DNA of 64,000 nucleotides from Streptomyces gossypii (GTDB lineage: Bacteria; Actinomycetota; Actinomycetes; Streptomycetales; Streptomycetaceae). The notes under the pieces were generated by a model, which was not told where the DNA came from, did no database searches, and worked only from the letters and a program-made list of their open reading frames with translations. Below, piece by piece: positions 34,185 to 42,852 of the stretch. The DNA is taken from positions 248,001-312,000 of the forward strand of contig NZ_JAJAGO010000003.1 in the NCBI RefSeq assembly GCF_025165795.1. The letters run 5' to 3'. Every line of letters starts with the position of its first letter. Within the stretch, counting starts at the first letter, position 1. The translations under genes and the position numbers were made by a program.

Positions 34185-34349
34185 CTACGCGGGGTGGTTC
34201 AGGCTGTCGCCGTCCGGCCAGGGGTTGTCGCCGCCTCCACCGGGCGGCGGGTCGGACCGCGAACCATCGGTGCGGTCATGGACGCTTGCCAGGGCCTCCA
34301 CCGCCACCAAGAGACCGCCCCCCTCCGGGGGCGAGGGCTGCTTGTCCAT
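34185..34349 (-). CDS. Small peptide, candidate RiPP precursor
   Basis: A 54-residue peptide not usually called by gene finders. It starts at an ATG with the excellent ribosome-binding site GGAAGGAG 6 bases upstream. The N-terminal half (MDKQPSPPEGGG, then LLVAVEALASVHDR) could be a leader with an amphipathic recognition helix. The C-terminal half is Gly/Pro/Asp-rich with one Trp and one His (DPPPGGGGDNPWPDGDS, ending NHPA), offering Asp, Asn, Pro, Trp and His as oxygenase targets. No Cys is present, so thioether cross-links are excluded. The hairpin and JmjC, AKR and kinase genes next to it fit a RiPP cluster. No family is recognised. Confidence 0.6.
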   Translation of the reverse strand: MDKQPSPPEGGGLLVAVEALASVHDRTDGSRSDPPPGGGGDNPWPDGDSLNHPA

Positions 34350-34497
34350 GCAGAGCTCCTTCCGTTCGCCTTTCCCGCCGGAACTCCGGCAGGAAGTCTT
34401 GAGTGAACACGGTCAATAGATCACATAACACTGTATTTCAGGCCATATGGGATGTGGTGGCCATGTGGCCCGCCGGGCGGTCCTGTCATGCCCCGTT

Positions 34498-35433
34498 TCA
34501 GGCGGCGAGTGTGCGGTCGGGGGCGAGGGCGTGTTGGAGGGCGGTGAGGTTGAAGGTGGCGAGGACGGGCGCGTGGTCGGAGACTTTGCGCACGTCGTCG
34601 GTGTCGAGGGTCTCCAGGCGTGTGAGGGCGGCGGCGATCTGCGGGGTGGCGTAGATCCTGTCGATGCGCTGCGGCGGCCCTTGGTCTGTGCGACGTAGGG
34701 AGGCGGTGGGGAGGAGGGCGTCGGGCTGGCCCAGGCGGGTGGCCGCGTGGTGGCCCAGTTCGATGAACACCGGTGGGAGTCCGTGGTGTTCGCCGGCGAG
34801 GATCTGGTCGGGCTGGGTGTCACAGATGCGCGTTCCGCCGCGTTCGATGGTCCGGTGCTCGAAGTGCGACCGGTCGCTGATCTCGTTCCAGTCCGGCAGT
34901 GGGGCCTTCTCCGCCTGACGCCGGTGTGGATAGCTGTTGGCGTCGCCACCGATGATCGCGGCCATGCCGGGTTTGCCGAGTGTGGTGAGGCGTTTGGCCT
35001 CACTTGCGCGGCGGGTGGGGTCGAAGGAGGAGAGATGGTAGGAGGCGAGGCTGAGCTTGGAGAGGGCTCCGCGTAGCCGTACGACGGGGTTGCAGATCGG
35101 GTGCCATATGCCGGTGGTGTGTTCATGATCCTCGGTGGTGCGGCACAGGCTGGGGTCGAGGTAGATGCCGGTGGGATTGGGTGACTCAGGGGTGGCGGAG
35201 GCCATGAAGGGGATGAACTGGGGGCCGTCACCGCCGAGCCGGGCGGCTTCGGCCCACATCGCGCGCCGGCCGTTGAGGGTGGCGCGGGTGAGCTCCTGGC
35301 GCAGCACTACGTGAGGGCGGAGGCCGGTGAGGATGTCCATGGCCAGATACCAGTGGTGGTCGGCCCCGTCACGGCCGAGGCCGTTGTGTTCCAGGTTCCA
35401 CGAGACGACACGGAATTCGTCATCGCCATGCAT
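34498..35433 (-). CDS. Endonuclease/exonuclease/phosphatase (EEP) family protein
   Basis: A 311-residue metallohydrolase of the EEP (DNase I-like) superfamily. The motifs are present: RVVSWNLEHNG (Asn), Glu in LRQELTRA, GGDANSYP (Asp/Asn) and SDHAPVLAT (Asp/His). Members cleave nucleic acids or phosphoesters of small molecules. There is no signal peptide, so it is cytosolic. Its start has GGGAG upstream. It lies 17 bases after a small regulator-like gene. A 148-base gap with AT-rich promoter-like DNA separates it from the peptide gene, so it may not be part of that cluster. Confidence 0.8.
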   Translation of the reverse strand: MHGDDEFRVVSWNLEHNGLGRDGADHHWYLAMDILTGLRPHVVLRQELTRATLNGRRAMWAEAARLGGDGPQFIPFMASATPESPNPTGIYLDPSLCRTTEDHEHTTGIWHPICNPVVRLRGALSKLSLASYHLSSFDPTRRASEAKRLTTLGKPGMAAIIGGDANSYPHRRQAEKAPLPDWNEISDRSHFEHRTIERGGTRICDTQPDQILAGEHHGLPPVFIELGHHAATRLGQPDALLPTASLRRTDQGPPQRIDRIYATPQIAAALTRLETLDTDDVRKVSDHAPVLATFNLTALQHALAPDRTLAA

Positions 35434-35450
35434 GCAGGGAGCTCCCTCTT

Positions 35451-35738
35451 TCAGGACTGGGATGGGTGGACGCGGTGGGCGTTCAACCTGGCGTGCAGGG
35501 CCAGCCGGCAGGTCACACCGCCTTCGAAGATCAGGACCTTATGGGGGCCGGTGTCGCGCATGTCCCGCACGGCGCGCTCCGCACCGTGCACGTCCACCAC
35601 GTCGCCGATCTGGATGGAACGCGCTCCGACGGTGAGCACCTCCCAACACCCTTCGTGGCCCGTCACCAGGCCGTACCCGCCCAGACGAGGCCACGGTGGT
35701 GGTGAGGGGAAGTCGGGCATGTCAGCTGGTGCTGGCAC
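35451..35738 (-). CDS. Small hypothetical protein, regulatory context
   Basis: A 95-residue protein with Pro-rich start and a beta-rich middle (IQIGDVVDVHGAERAVRDMR, HKVLIFEGGVTCRLAL). The GTG at 35738 has GGAG 8 bases upstream. Similar small proteins accompany RsbW-like ATPases and HTH-TPR regulators in Streptomyces; the function is unknown. Confidence 0.6.
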   Translation of the reverse strand: MPAPADMPDFPSPPPWPRLGGYGLVTGHEGCWEVLTVGARSIQIGDVVDVHGAERAVRDMRDTGPHKVLIFEGGVTCRLALHARLNAHRVHPSQS

Positions 35739-36052
35739 ATGGTGATCTCCGTTCGCGGGAGGCGTGGAAGGGAACAGGGCCCCAAGGGGCGGCGGGGACG
35801 GTTGCCCCCCGGGTGGGTGCGCCGGGCCGGGGCGATCCGCCCCGGGGGAGTGGGAGGGCCGCTCTTCCGGCCCGGCGCGGTCTCAAAACCCCGAATTGTT
35901 CTCAGGCCGCCGTGTTGAGTGCGACAGCGCGGAACGGGGGGCGAGTGCAGGGTGCCGTCGACAAGAGCGTTGAGGTCCGTTCAGGGTGGACACTGCAATG
36001 GTCTTCCTCCGATGGTTCTCGCCGGTGGGCTGCCTGGTCACGCGAACCATCG
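35739..36052. other. Intergenic, GC-rich stretch
   Basis: 314 bases with no convincing gene. A short inverted repeat GGGCCG-CTCTTC-CGGCCC sits near 35858-35875. The region presumably holds the promoter of the minus-strand genes at 35738. Confidence 0.4.
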
Positions 36053-36511
36053 TCAGCGCGGCCAGGCAGCCGTTTGCGGCTCCTGCTGCTGTGGTGGCGG
36101 ACAAGGCCACAGAACGAGGACGGCCCAGGTGGCTTTGCCGCAGCCAACCGGCTCGGTTCCCCACTTGTCGGCCACGGCTTCGATCAGCAGCAGCCCTCGC
36201 CCGCATTCCTCGTCCTCGCTCGGCTGGCGGCACCGCGGGGTGAGGGATGAGGTGTCGGCGATGGCGATACGCAGTTCGCCGTGGCCCAGAGCGAGGCTGA
36301 GGGAGACCTCGTCACGGGCGCTGGCACTGCCGTGTTGCACGGCGTTGGCGAACAGTTCGTCCGCGATGAGCACGGCGTCCTCCACGGTGCCGGAGCCCAG
36401 CCCCCAGTGCCGCAGACGGGCCGAGGTCAGCCGGCGTACGCCGGAGAGCCAGGCTGTATCAGCGGGGAGAAGAGTCGTGTAGGTGGCAGAAACCGTGGGT
36501 GTGGGGCTCAC
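36053..36511 (-). CDS. RsbW-like anti-sigma regulatory ATPase (HATPase_c)
   Basis: A 152-residue GHKL ATPase with N box IADELFANAVQHG and G box ECGRGLLLIEAVADKWG. I chose the GTG at 36511, which has GAGGAG upstream; the longer frame is not family-like. The C-terminal 20 residues (PPPQQQEPQTAAWPR) are low-complexity. It is divergent from the HTH-TPR regulator at 36963, with tandem palindromes in the shared promoter region. Confidence 0.85.
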   Translation of the reverse strand: MSPTPTVSATYTTLLPADTAWLSGVRRLTSARLRHWGLGSGTVEDAVLIADELFANAVQHGSASARDEVSLSLALGHGELRIAIADTSSLTPRCRQPSEDEECGRGLLLIEAVADKWGTEPVGCGKATWAVLVLWPCPPPQQQEPQTAAWPR

Positions 36512-36793
36512 TGCGCGCTCCTCTTGGGCTCCGTGCAGGGGATGACGGGCTGCTGAGTGGGGGCTATTGCGGCGATGGGGCCAAAGCCTGGGTCGGTGGC
36601 CGACGCCGGACGACATCCACGCGTGAGCTGGGCGGATACCGGTCGGGCAGACGACGTGCGGGGAACGCCTGATGATCACAGCCATGCTCCCGTGGCCCCC
36701 TTGATCGACGAGCGCGCCGTCACGAGACCGACACGCCCTGCTACTGGGGGACAAGAGTTGCGCTCTGGCGAGGACTCCGCCATCTCATGGTGG

Positions 36794-36838
36794 GTATCAC
36801 CTCCGTGATACGGGGGCGGATAGGTATCACCGGTGAAA
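36794..36838. promoter_or_regulatory. Tandem GTATCAC operators
   Basis: A perfect palindrome GTATCAC-CTCC-GTGATAC (36794-36811) is followed by a partial second one (GTATCAC-CG-GTGAAAT, 36824-36838). They lie in the 451-base gap between the divergent RsbW-like and HTH-TPR genes, which otherwise shows no gene. Likely target of the regulator at 36963 or of a cognate factor. Confidence 0.6.
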
Positions 36839-36962
36839 TCACCTGGATTCCACTTCTTCCAACATCCGTGTGCCGGGGGTGGATTCGGCAATAGTCGGAG
36901 TGACTGAGTTCCGCAGCCGGGCTGTTCCGGAAGGACCGCTTCGGCGAATGGGGGTGCTGCGC

Positions 36963-38297
36963 ATGTCCGTGGTGACGCTGTTGAAGGTGCTGGTCCAGCA
37001 ACGAGGGCAGACCTACAAGGCGTTCAGTGCCGCCTATATGCAAGCCGCCCGGGAGGTCGCAACTCTGGTTGCTGACCCCAGCGTCGCCACCGCGAGGGTG
37101 ACGGAGCTGACGTTCCGCCGCTGGACAGGCGGCTACGTGAAGACGATGCCGAACTACCCGGCGCCGCAGATCCTTGAGCACATGTACGGCCGCTCCGCGC
37201 AGGATCTGCTCGCCGACTGCGACGCGACGCACCTGCCTCAGTCGTCCTGTGTACCTGCGCTCAACGAAAGCGACCTCGCAATGACTGCTCGCGAAGCTGC
37301 CGCACATGCCGGAGACGCCGCCTCACACGTACTCCCGGAGATGACCCTCGACCAGCTCGACGACGACGTCTCCACGCTCGCCCGCACCTACGGGTCCACT
37401 TCGCCGCTGGAGGTCTACCGCCGGGCGAAGGAACTGCTGACCATCGCCCAGACCATGGCCGACCGTACTCAGGTGCCCCGGCAGAAGGTGCGGGCGTTCC
37501 TGGCAGCCGGTCAGTCGGCGGCGCTGCTGTCAGCCGTCTCCTTCGACTTGGGCGCGCCCGCTCCAGCGGTGCAGCTGGCACGTACTTCCGCCCTGTACGG
37601 GCAGGTCACCGAGCACGGACCGTTGCAGGCGTACGCGCACGGAGTCCTTGCCTTCCTCGCGTACTGGGACGGTCGGCCCAGCGAGGCCGTCCGACACGTC
37701 CGCACAGCCCAAGGGTTCCCCGGACTCGGCGATACCGCTCGCGTCCGGCTCGCCGTCATCGAGGGCCGCGCCCATGGACATCTGGGCGATCAGCACCAGG
37801 CTCAGGACGCGATCCGTGCAAGCGGGGAGCAGGACACCGGGGTACGGGACGAACTGCACGACGATGTGGGTGGTGAGTTCGGCTTCCCTCAAGAGCGGGC
37901 TGCGATGAGCAACGCCACCACCTTTCTTCTGCTGCGTGAAGCTGATGGTGCCGAGCGCGCCGCCCAGCAGGCGCTCGACGCGGTCAACACGCGTCCCCCG
38001 GGACAGCGGCCGAAGCTGATCTGCGCCCAGGCGGCGATCGACCTGGGCCGCGCGCGCCTGCTGCGCCGGGATCTGGACGGCGCCCAGGAGGCCCTGAACG
38101 TGGTCTTCGAGACCCCCTCGCAGTGGCGGGGCGCCGGAATCCTGGCACGCCTGACCGCCGCACGAAGGCAACTCGCCGCTCCCGGCTTCCAGCACTCACC
38201 TGCCGCGGCTTCGCTCAGCGAGCAGATCGAGGAATTCTCGGAGGTCACTCCGGCACGCAGCCTGGGCGGAAGCGGTCAACTCGCTCTGGGAGGCTGA
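36963..38297 (+). CDS. TPR-type DNA-binding regulator
   Basis: A 444-residue protein. The N-terminal part (VTLLKVLVQQRGQTYKAFS, then TELTFRRWTGGYVKTMPNY) resembles the divergent HTH of Streptomyces TPR regulators, followed by about eight TPR-like helical repeats (PLEVYRRAKELLTIAQTMAD, ALLSAVSFDLGAPAPAVQLA). It is divergent from the RsbW-like gene across tandem palindromes. An 88-bp internal piece (37305-37392) is duplicated exactly at 56159. Its end overlaps the convergent epimerase gene by 22 bases. Confidence 0.8.
   Translation: MSVVTLLKVLVQQRGQTYKAFSAAYMQAAREVATLVADPSVATARVTELTFRRWTGGYVKTMPNYPAPQILEHMYGRSAQDLLADCDATHLPQSSCVPALNESDLAMTAREAAAHAGDAASHVLPEMTLDQLDDDVSTLARTYGSTSPLEVYRRAKELLTIAQTMADRTQVPRQKVRAFLAAGQSAALLSAVSFDLGAPAPAVQLARTSALYGQVTEHGPLQAYAHGVLAFLAYWDGRPSEAVRHVRTAQGFPGLGDTARVRLAVIEGRAHGHLGDQHQAQDAIRASGEQDTGVRDELHDDVGGEFGFPQERAAMSNATTFLLLREADGAERAAQQALDAVNTRPPGQRPKLICAQAAIDLGRARLLRRDLDGAQEALNVVFETPSQWRGAGILARLTAARRQLAAPGFQHSPAAASLSEQIEEFSEVTPARSLGGSGQLALGG
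37305..37392 (+). repeat. 88-bp direct repeat, copy 1 (within TPR regulator)
   Basis: Identical base for base to 56159-56246. Encodes part of the first TPR region (DAASHVLPEMTLDQLDDD). Confidence 0.9.
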
Positions 38298-39331
38298 TCC
38301 GTCCGGCCGAGCACTGCCAGCAATGAGGCTTCCTTCTCCGGAGCGATTCCGTGCTCGGCCTGCCGGGGGTGTGTCACGGGGGCGCCGCCGCCTCGCAGCC
38401 ACGCCCAGGTGTCGGCGACCGTCTCCGACAGCGGGCGGCATGTCAGCCCCGCGGCCTGTGCACGGGTGGAGTCGACGCGCCACACTCCCGCGTGGGTGCG
38501 CCACAGGGGCAGCTCGGTCCACTGACTCACTCCGTGGTCCACCAGCAGCTTGTCCGGAGCCCACACCAACTGGGCCTCTCCCCCGGTGGCGAGGACGCAG
38601 GCGGTGAGGAAGTCGCCCATCGTGGAATGCCCGACGGGTGCGGCACAGTTGTACGCTCCGCCTCCCTCAGCGGTCGCCTGGAGGAGCGCGAAGTCGGCGA
38701 CATCCCGTACGTCGACGGGCTGGATCGCCTTCTCCGGCGAACCGGGGGCGATCATCCGGCCGCCCTGCTCGGCCCGGTGCAGCCACCACGGCAGACGGCC
38801 GACGTACTCACCGGGGCCGAGAATCACCCCAGGACGGAGAATCACCGTGAGGGCCGCGCCGAAGGCAGACGTCACCGCACGCTCGGCCCCCGCCTTCTGC
38901 CTGCCGTAGTACCAGTCGGGCCCGTCCCAGTCCGCGGGCAGGCGCCCGTAGTCGCCGTCGGCATCCGGGGGCCCGTCCAGGAGGAGGGAGTCCTCGCTCA
39001 GCGGCTCGTCGGGCCAGCCCCGGTAGGCGTTCACGGTGGAGGTGAACACATAGCGCCCGGCCACCGGTTCGAGGAGCCGGGCGCCGGCGAGGACATCGCG
39101 GGGCGGCAGCTCACCGGCCGAGGTGTCGACCACGGCATCCCACCGGCCCTCGCCTGCCAGCCGCGCCAGGTCGGCTGCCACGGTCCGGTCCCCGTGCACC
39201 GTACGGGCCCCATCCGGCGGCGTGCCCGTACGTCCCCGGTGGAACACCGTCACCTCCCAGCCCCGCGCCAGCGCCGCCTCCGCAACCGCACGGCCCAGGA
39301 ACCAGGTACCTCCCAGAACGAGAATCCTCAT
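38276..39331 (-). CDS. NAD-dependent epimerase/dehydratase-like (SDR) protein
   Basis: A 351-residue extended SDR protein. The nucleotide motif is at the N-terminus (MRILVLGGTWFLGRAVAEAA), the active-site YxxxK is WYYGRQKAGAERAV, and FTSTVNAYRG supplies the Ser/Thr. A substrate region GRLPWWLHRAEQGGRMIAPG follows. Such proteins act on nucleotide sugars or isoflavone-like compounds; the substrate cannot be told. The ATG at 39331 has GAGAGGA upstream. Convergent with the TPR regulator. Confidence 0.88.
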   Translation of the reverse strand: MRILVLGGTWFLGRAVAEAALARGWEVTVFHRGRTGTPPDGARTVHGDRTVAADLARLAGEGRWDAVVDTSAGELPPRDVLAGARLLEPVAGRYVFTSTVNAYRGWPDEPLSEDSLLLDGPPDADGDYGRLPADWDGPDWYYGRQKAGAERAVTSAFGAALTVILRPGVILGPGEYVGRLPWWLHRAEQGGRMIAPGSPEKAIQPVDVRDVADFALLQATAEGGGAYNCAAPVGHSTMGDFLTACVLATGGEAQLVWAPDKLLVDHGVSQWTELPLWRTHAGVWRVDSTRAQAAGLTCRPLSETVADTWAWLRGGGAPVTHPRQAEHGIAPEKEASLLAVLGRTDQPPRAS

Positions 39332-39534
39332 GACCGTGATCCTCTCGCGCCACGCCGCCACCACACCAGACCAGTCTCTGTGAGTCCGCGGTCGTGCCAT
39401 CGGCTCTCGGCTCTTGCAGCGGGCGGCTTCCTGGGCTGTGGAGTGGAGCGTGGTCGGCCGCAGCCGGATCGCATCGAGGCGGGACACTTACGACGAGAGT
39501 TATCGGAAGGCCGCTCAGCGTTAGTGTGAACGGC

Positions 39535-40071
39535 ATGGATCCTGACGAACTTGCCGAGCGCCATCGTGAACTCGCGACGTACTGGGCGTGCGAGGGCGGA
39601 TTTCGGGAGCGGAACCTGATCGAGATGGCGCCGCTTCCCGCGGTGCCGGAGGAGGCCGTGATCGACGAGTGCCTGATCGTCGGCACGGAGGATCCGGCGC
39701 TGCGGAAGGTTGCCGAGCAGTTCGCCGGCTACTTCAAGCGCGAGTTGCGCTTCGACTTCATCCCTTTCACCGCAGACCACTTCGCCGACGGCGACGAGGT
39801 GCTGCTCATCAAATCCCGCAAGGTGATGATGCTGTCGCCGGTTGCCTGCGGAGCCGCTGGATTCGACCGGCGGGAGAACTGCCTGCGGTGGGTATGGCTG
39901 CACCCATTCGAACGCGGGACCGGACTGATGAATCGAGTCTGGGACGCCCTGGAGCGCCGACACGGCACCGTCTTCTGGATCGAGACCCCGGTCTCCCCGC
40001 CAATGCAGAAGTTCCTTGAGGGCAGGGAGGTCGATCCCTCCCGCTGGGACGGGCCCACCACGGTGCGCTAA
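39535..40071 (+). CDS. GNAT-like hypothetical protein
   Basis: A 178-residue protein. The C-terminal half resembles a GNAT acyltransferase: LRWVWLHPFERGTGLMNRVW could be the acetyl-CoA loop, followed by HGTVFWIETPVSPPMQKFL. The N-terminal half is helical with DELAERHRELATYWACEGG. No strong ribosome-binding site precedes the ATG at 39535. Assignment is tentative. Confidence 0.55.
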   Translation: MDPDELAERHRELATYWACEGGFRERNLIEMAPLPAVPEEAVIDECLIVGTEDPALRKVAEQFAGYFKRELRFDFIPFTADHFADGDEVLLIKSRKVMMLSPVACGAAGFDRRENCLRWVWLHPFERGTGLMNRVWDALERRHGTVFWIETPVSPPMQKFLEGREVDPSRWDGPTTVR

Positions 40072-40284
40072 CCCCCTCAAGGGGAGAGGGTGCCGTCCCA
40101 CCCTGTGCGTGGCAGCGTTCTCGCCGCAAGCTGCGGAACGGCTGTAGATAGGCGGTCGCGTCGTGCAACGTGCAGGTCGCGGACGTGCGGGTGCGTGGGC
40201 GGCGGGCTGTGCTGCTGAAAATTCATTGGGGCGCAGGCATGGGCAAGCCATGAACGAGCACCACGGCAGTGCTGTTTTCGGCCG

Positions 40285-41457
40285 TCACGGCAGGGAGCTT
40301 CGCACTGCATCAACCAGTGCCGTCGCACGCACGTCGTCAGGGCCCCCGATGATGTGGTTCATCGCGTAGCCGAAGGCGATGCCGTGCTCGGGGTCGGCGA
40401 AGCCGAGGGAGCCGCCTCGGCCGGTGTGGCCGAAGGAGTTCGGGCCGATCATCGGGTTGCCCTTGGTGGGCAGCATGTATCCGGAGCTGAAGCGGCTCGG
40501 CGCCACCACCACCTGGTCCGGACCGGCGGCCTGCTCCTTGGTCGCCGACGCGAGGGTGCCTGGCGTGAGCAGGCGTGCACCGTCCACCTCGTTGATGAGT
40601 GCGGCGTACATGCGGGCGAGGCTGTGTGCGGTGCCGATGCCGTTGGAGGCCGGGAGTTCCGCGGCCTGGACCTCGGGTGAGTTGAAGTCGATGTTGGCGG
40701 GGTCGGTGACTTGGAACGCCTTGTTGCTGAAGGAGTTCGGATCACGCCAGGCCGCGACCTGGTCGCGGAGCTCTTCGGGAATCTCGTCCTCGGGCACGGT
40801 GGTGAGGTCGACCTCGGGTTGCCGGTACGACATGCGGCTGACTCGGTCGCGTTCGCTCTCCGGCAACCCGATGAAGAAGTCCAGGCCCAGGCGGGTGGCG
40901 ATCTCGTCGGCGAAGAAGCGGCCCGGTGTACGGCCGGATACCCGGCGGATGACCTCGCCGACCAGCCAGCCCCAGGTCCGGCCGTGATATCCGTGGGCGG
41001 TGCCCGGAGTCCACTGGGGGCGCTGCGCGGCCAGTGCGTCGGCCATCGGCTGCCAGGCCAGGGCTTCGGCCAGTGGTACCGGTTGGTCCAGCGCCACGAT
41101 GCCGGCCTGGTGGGACAACAGCCATCGCACCGGGATGTCCGCCTTGCCGTTCGCGGCGAACTCCGGCCAGTACTTGGCCACCGGGGTGTCCAGGTCGAGT
41201 TCGCCTCGCTGGACCAGCAGATGTGCGGCGGTGGCGGTCGCCCCCTTGGTCGCTGAGTAGACGAGCTGCAGGGTGTCGCGCTCCCATGGACGACCGGTGT
41301 CGGGGTCGGCTATTCCACCCCACAGGTCCACCACCGGCTGGCCGTGGTGGTAGACGCACACCGCTGCCCCGATGTCCCCGTGCTGATCGAAGTTGGCCGC
41401 GAACGCGTCGCGTACTGGCTCGAACCTGTACGCGACCTCACCGTTGATCGTCGTCAT
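40285..41457 (-). CDS. Serine hydrolase, beta-lactamase/esterase (EstB-like) family
   Basis: A 390-residue class C beta-lactamase-fold hydrolase. The catalytic S-x-x-K is in LVYSATKGATAT near residue 68, the Tyr motif is YHGRTWG near 156 (Y-x-G in place of Y-x-N), and GHTGRGGSLGFAD near 345 supplies the H-T-G triad. There is no signal peptide, so this is probably a cytosolic esterase rather than a beta-lactamase. The start ATG at 41457 lies before TTINGEVAYRFEPVRDAF. Confidence 0.88.
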   Translation of the reverse strand: MTTINGEVAYRFEPVRDAFAANFDQHGDIGAAVCVYHHGQPVVDLWGGIADPDTGRPWERDTLQLVYSATKGATATAAHLLVQRGELDLDTPVAKYWPEFAANGKADIPVRWLLSHQAGIVALDQPVPLAEALAWQPMADALAAQRPQWTPGTAHGYHGRTWGWLVGEVIRRVSGRTPGRFFADEIATRLGLDFFIGLPESERDRVSRMSYRQPEVDLTTVPEDEIPEELRDQVAAWRDPNSFSNKAFQVTDPANIDFNSPEVQAAELPASNGIGTAHSLARMYAALINEVDGARLLTPGTLASATKEQAAGPDQVVVAPSRFSSGYMLPTKGNPMIGPNSFGHTGRGGSLGFADPEHGIAFGYAMNHIIGGPDDVRATALVDAVRSSLP

Positions 41458-41524
41458 GCCGCCATCCTGGCACTCCGGCTGACCTCTCCAAGAGAGCTCT
41501 TCGCGGCCAGCCACCCCGTGCCGA

Positions 41525-42852
41525 TCAGGCCGTCTCGGGCAGCGTATGAAGGCGCTCGCGGAATTCACGGACCCCTGGAACGGTCCTGTGTGGCTGGAGT
41601 TGTTCGGAGAACTCCTTCAGGCGGCCGATGGCCCGCGCGGAGCTGACCTTGTCTTCGAGGAGCTCGGCGCCGTAGTTGGCGGCGTCGAGCGCTCCGTCCA
41701 GGTCGTTGCCAGCGAGGCGGGCTTCGGCGAGGCGGGCGGAGCGGACGGCCTTGTCCCGGGGCGTGGCCTTCGTGACGGAGGTCTCCAGTGAGCTCGTCGC
41801 GCGCTCCGGCTGGCCCGCTCGCAGGAGGACTTTGCCTTCGGTCGACTTCAGTTGTGCTTCGCCGAACCAGTCGAGCCAGTCCGGATTCTCCTCGACCGTG
41901 TGCCGTTCCCAGTGGAAGGCGGCACGGTTGAGCGCGGTACCGGCCCTCTGGTGGTCGCCGTCGCGGGACAGCGCTTCCGCTTTGTGCAGGTAGAGGAACG
42001 ACTCGGTGTAGGGCGACAGTGTTCGAGGGGCGTTGTCGATGGCGGTCGAGATGAGGTCGACTCGCTCGGCGGTCTGTCCTGCTTCGGACACCTGGACGCC
42101 CATCTCCGCCACGACGAAGGCCCCGAAGGCGTCGTCGCCGGCGGTGCGGGCGCTGCGCATGGCCCCGACGTAGTACCGCTGTCCGGCGGAACGCAGTCCC
42201 GCGTCGTAGGCCATCCAGCCGGTCAGATGCGACACCCGGGCCGCGAGGGCGTACAGGCGGATGCGGATCGTGTCCGTGTAGCGGCCGGTGCTCAAGAGGC
42301 CGGTGATCAGGGCGAGATCACCGTGTGCCTGCTCCAGGAGTCGGGCGCCCCCGAGTTGGTCGTCGAGCGTGCGGAGCGTGCTGATGCGCTGCTCGATCGT
42401 CGTGACCATGGTGTCGGTCACGCGGTCGCCGTTGAGGGCGGCGGCGAAGGCGGCGGGTGCGTCGGCCCAGCTTGCCGCGAGCCCGGTCAGGGCGGCGCCG
42501 GTGATGGTGAGAAAGCCCCGACGGTCCATGCGGCCACTCCCCACCAGGTCAGCCAGTGCCTCGACGGTGCCAGCCTCGGTCCAGGGGGCGGTGAGCCCGG
42601 TGACTTCCCAAACGGGGAGCCACCGCGGCCACTCTTCTGCCCGGACCAGTTCGTATGGAACGCACAACAGGTCAGCGAGGACGCGCTGAGCGTCGGCGTC
42701 AGGCTCCTGGCCCTGTTCCCACTTCCACATGGTGGTGCGGTTGGTCGCCAGCGGGATGCCCATTTCCTTCCCCCGCGCCTGCAGAGGCGGGCGAGCTCGG
42801 GCTTTCCCATCCGCTCGACTGACGGTCGAAGGTCAGGGGGTGGATTGCTCAC
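41525..42852 (-). pseudogene. HTH-TPR regulator, frameshifted in the HTH
   Basis: The main frame (42763 to 41525, 412 residues) has the second half of a helix-turn-helix (LATNRTTMWKWEQGQEPD) followed by TPR-like helices. The expected start, MSNPPPDLRPSVERMGKPEL, is in another frame from a GTG at 42852; the two meet at a GGGGG run near 42778-42790. So the DNA-binding domain is split by a one-base indel. It may be a true pseudogene or a sequencing error. It is divergent from the AlaRS-like gene and resembles the regulator at 25493 in layout. Confidence 0.75.

Noticed and set aside
40285..41457. Beta-lactamase resistance gene
   Set aside because: It has the S-x-x-K and H-T-G motifs but lacks a signal peptide and has Y-x-G; more like an EstB-type esterase.
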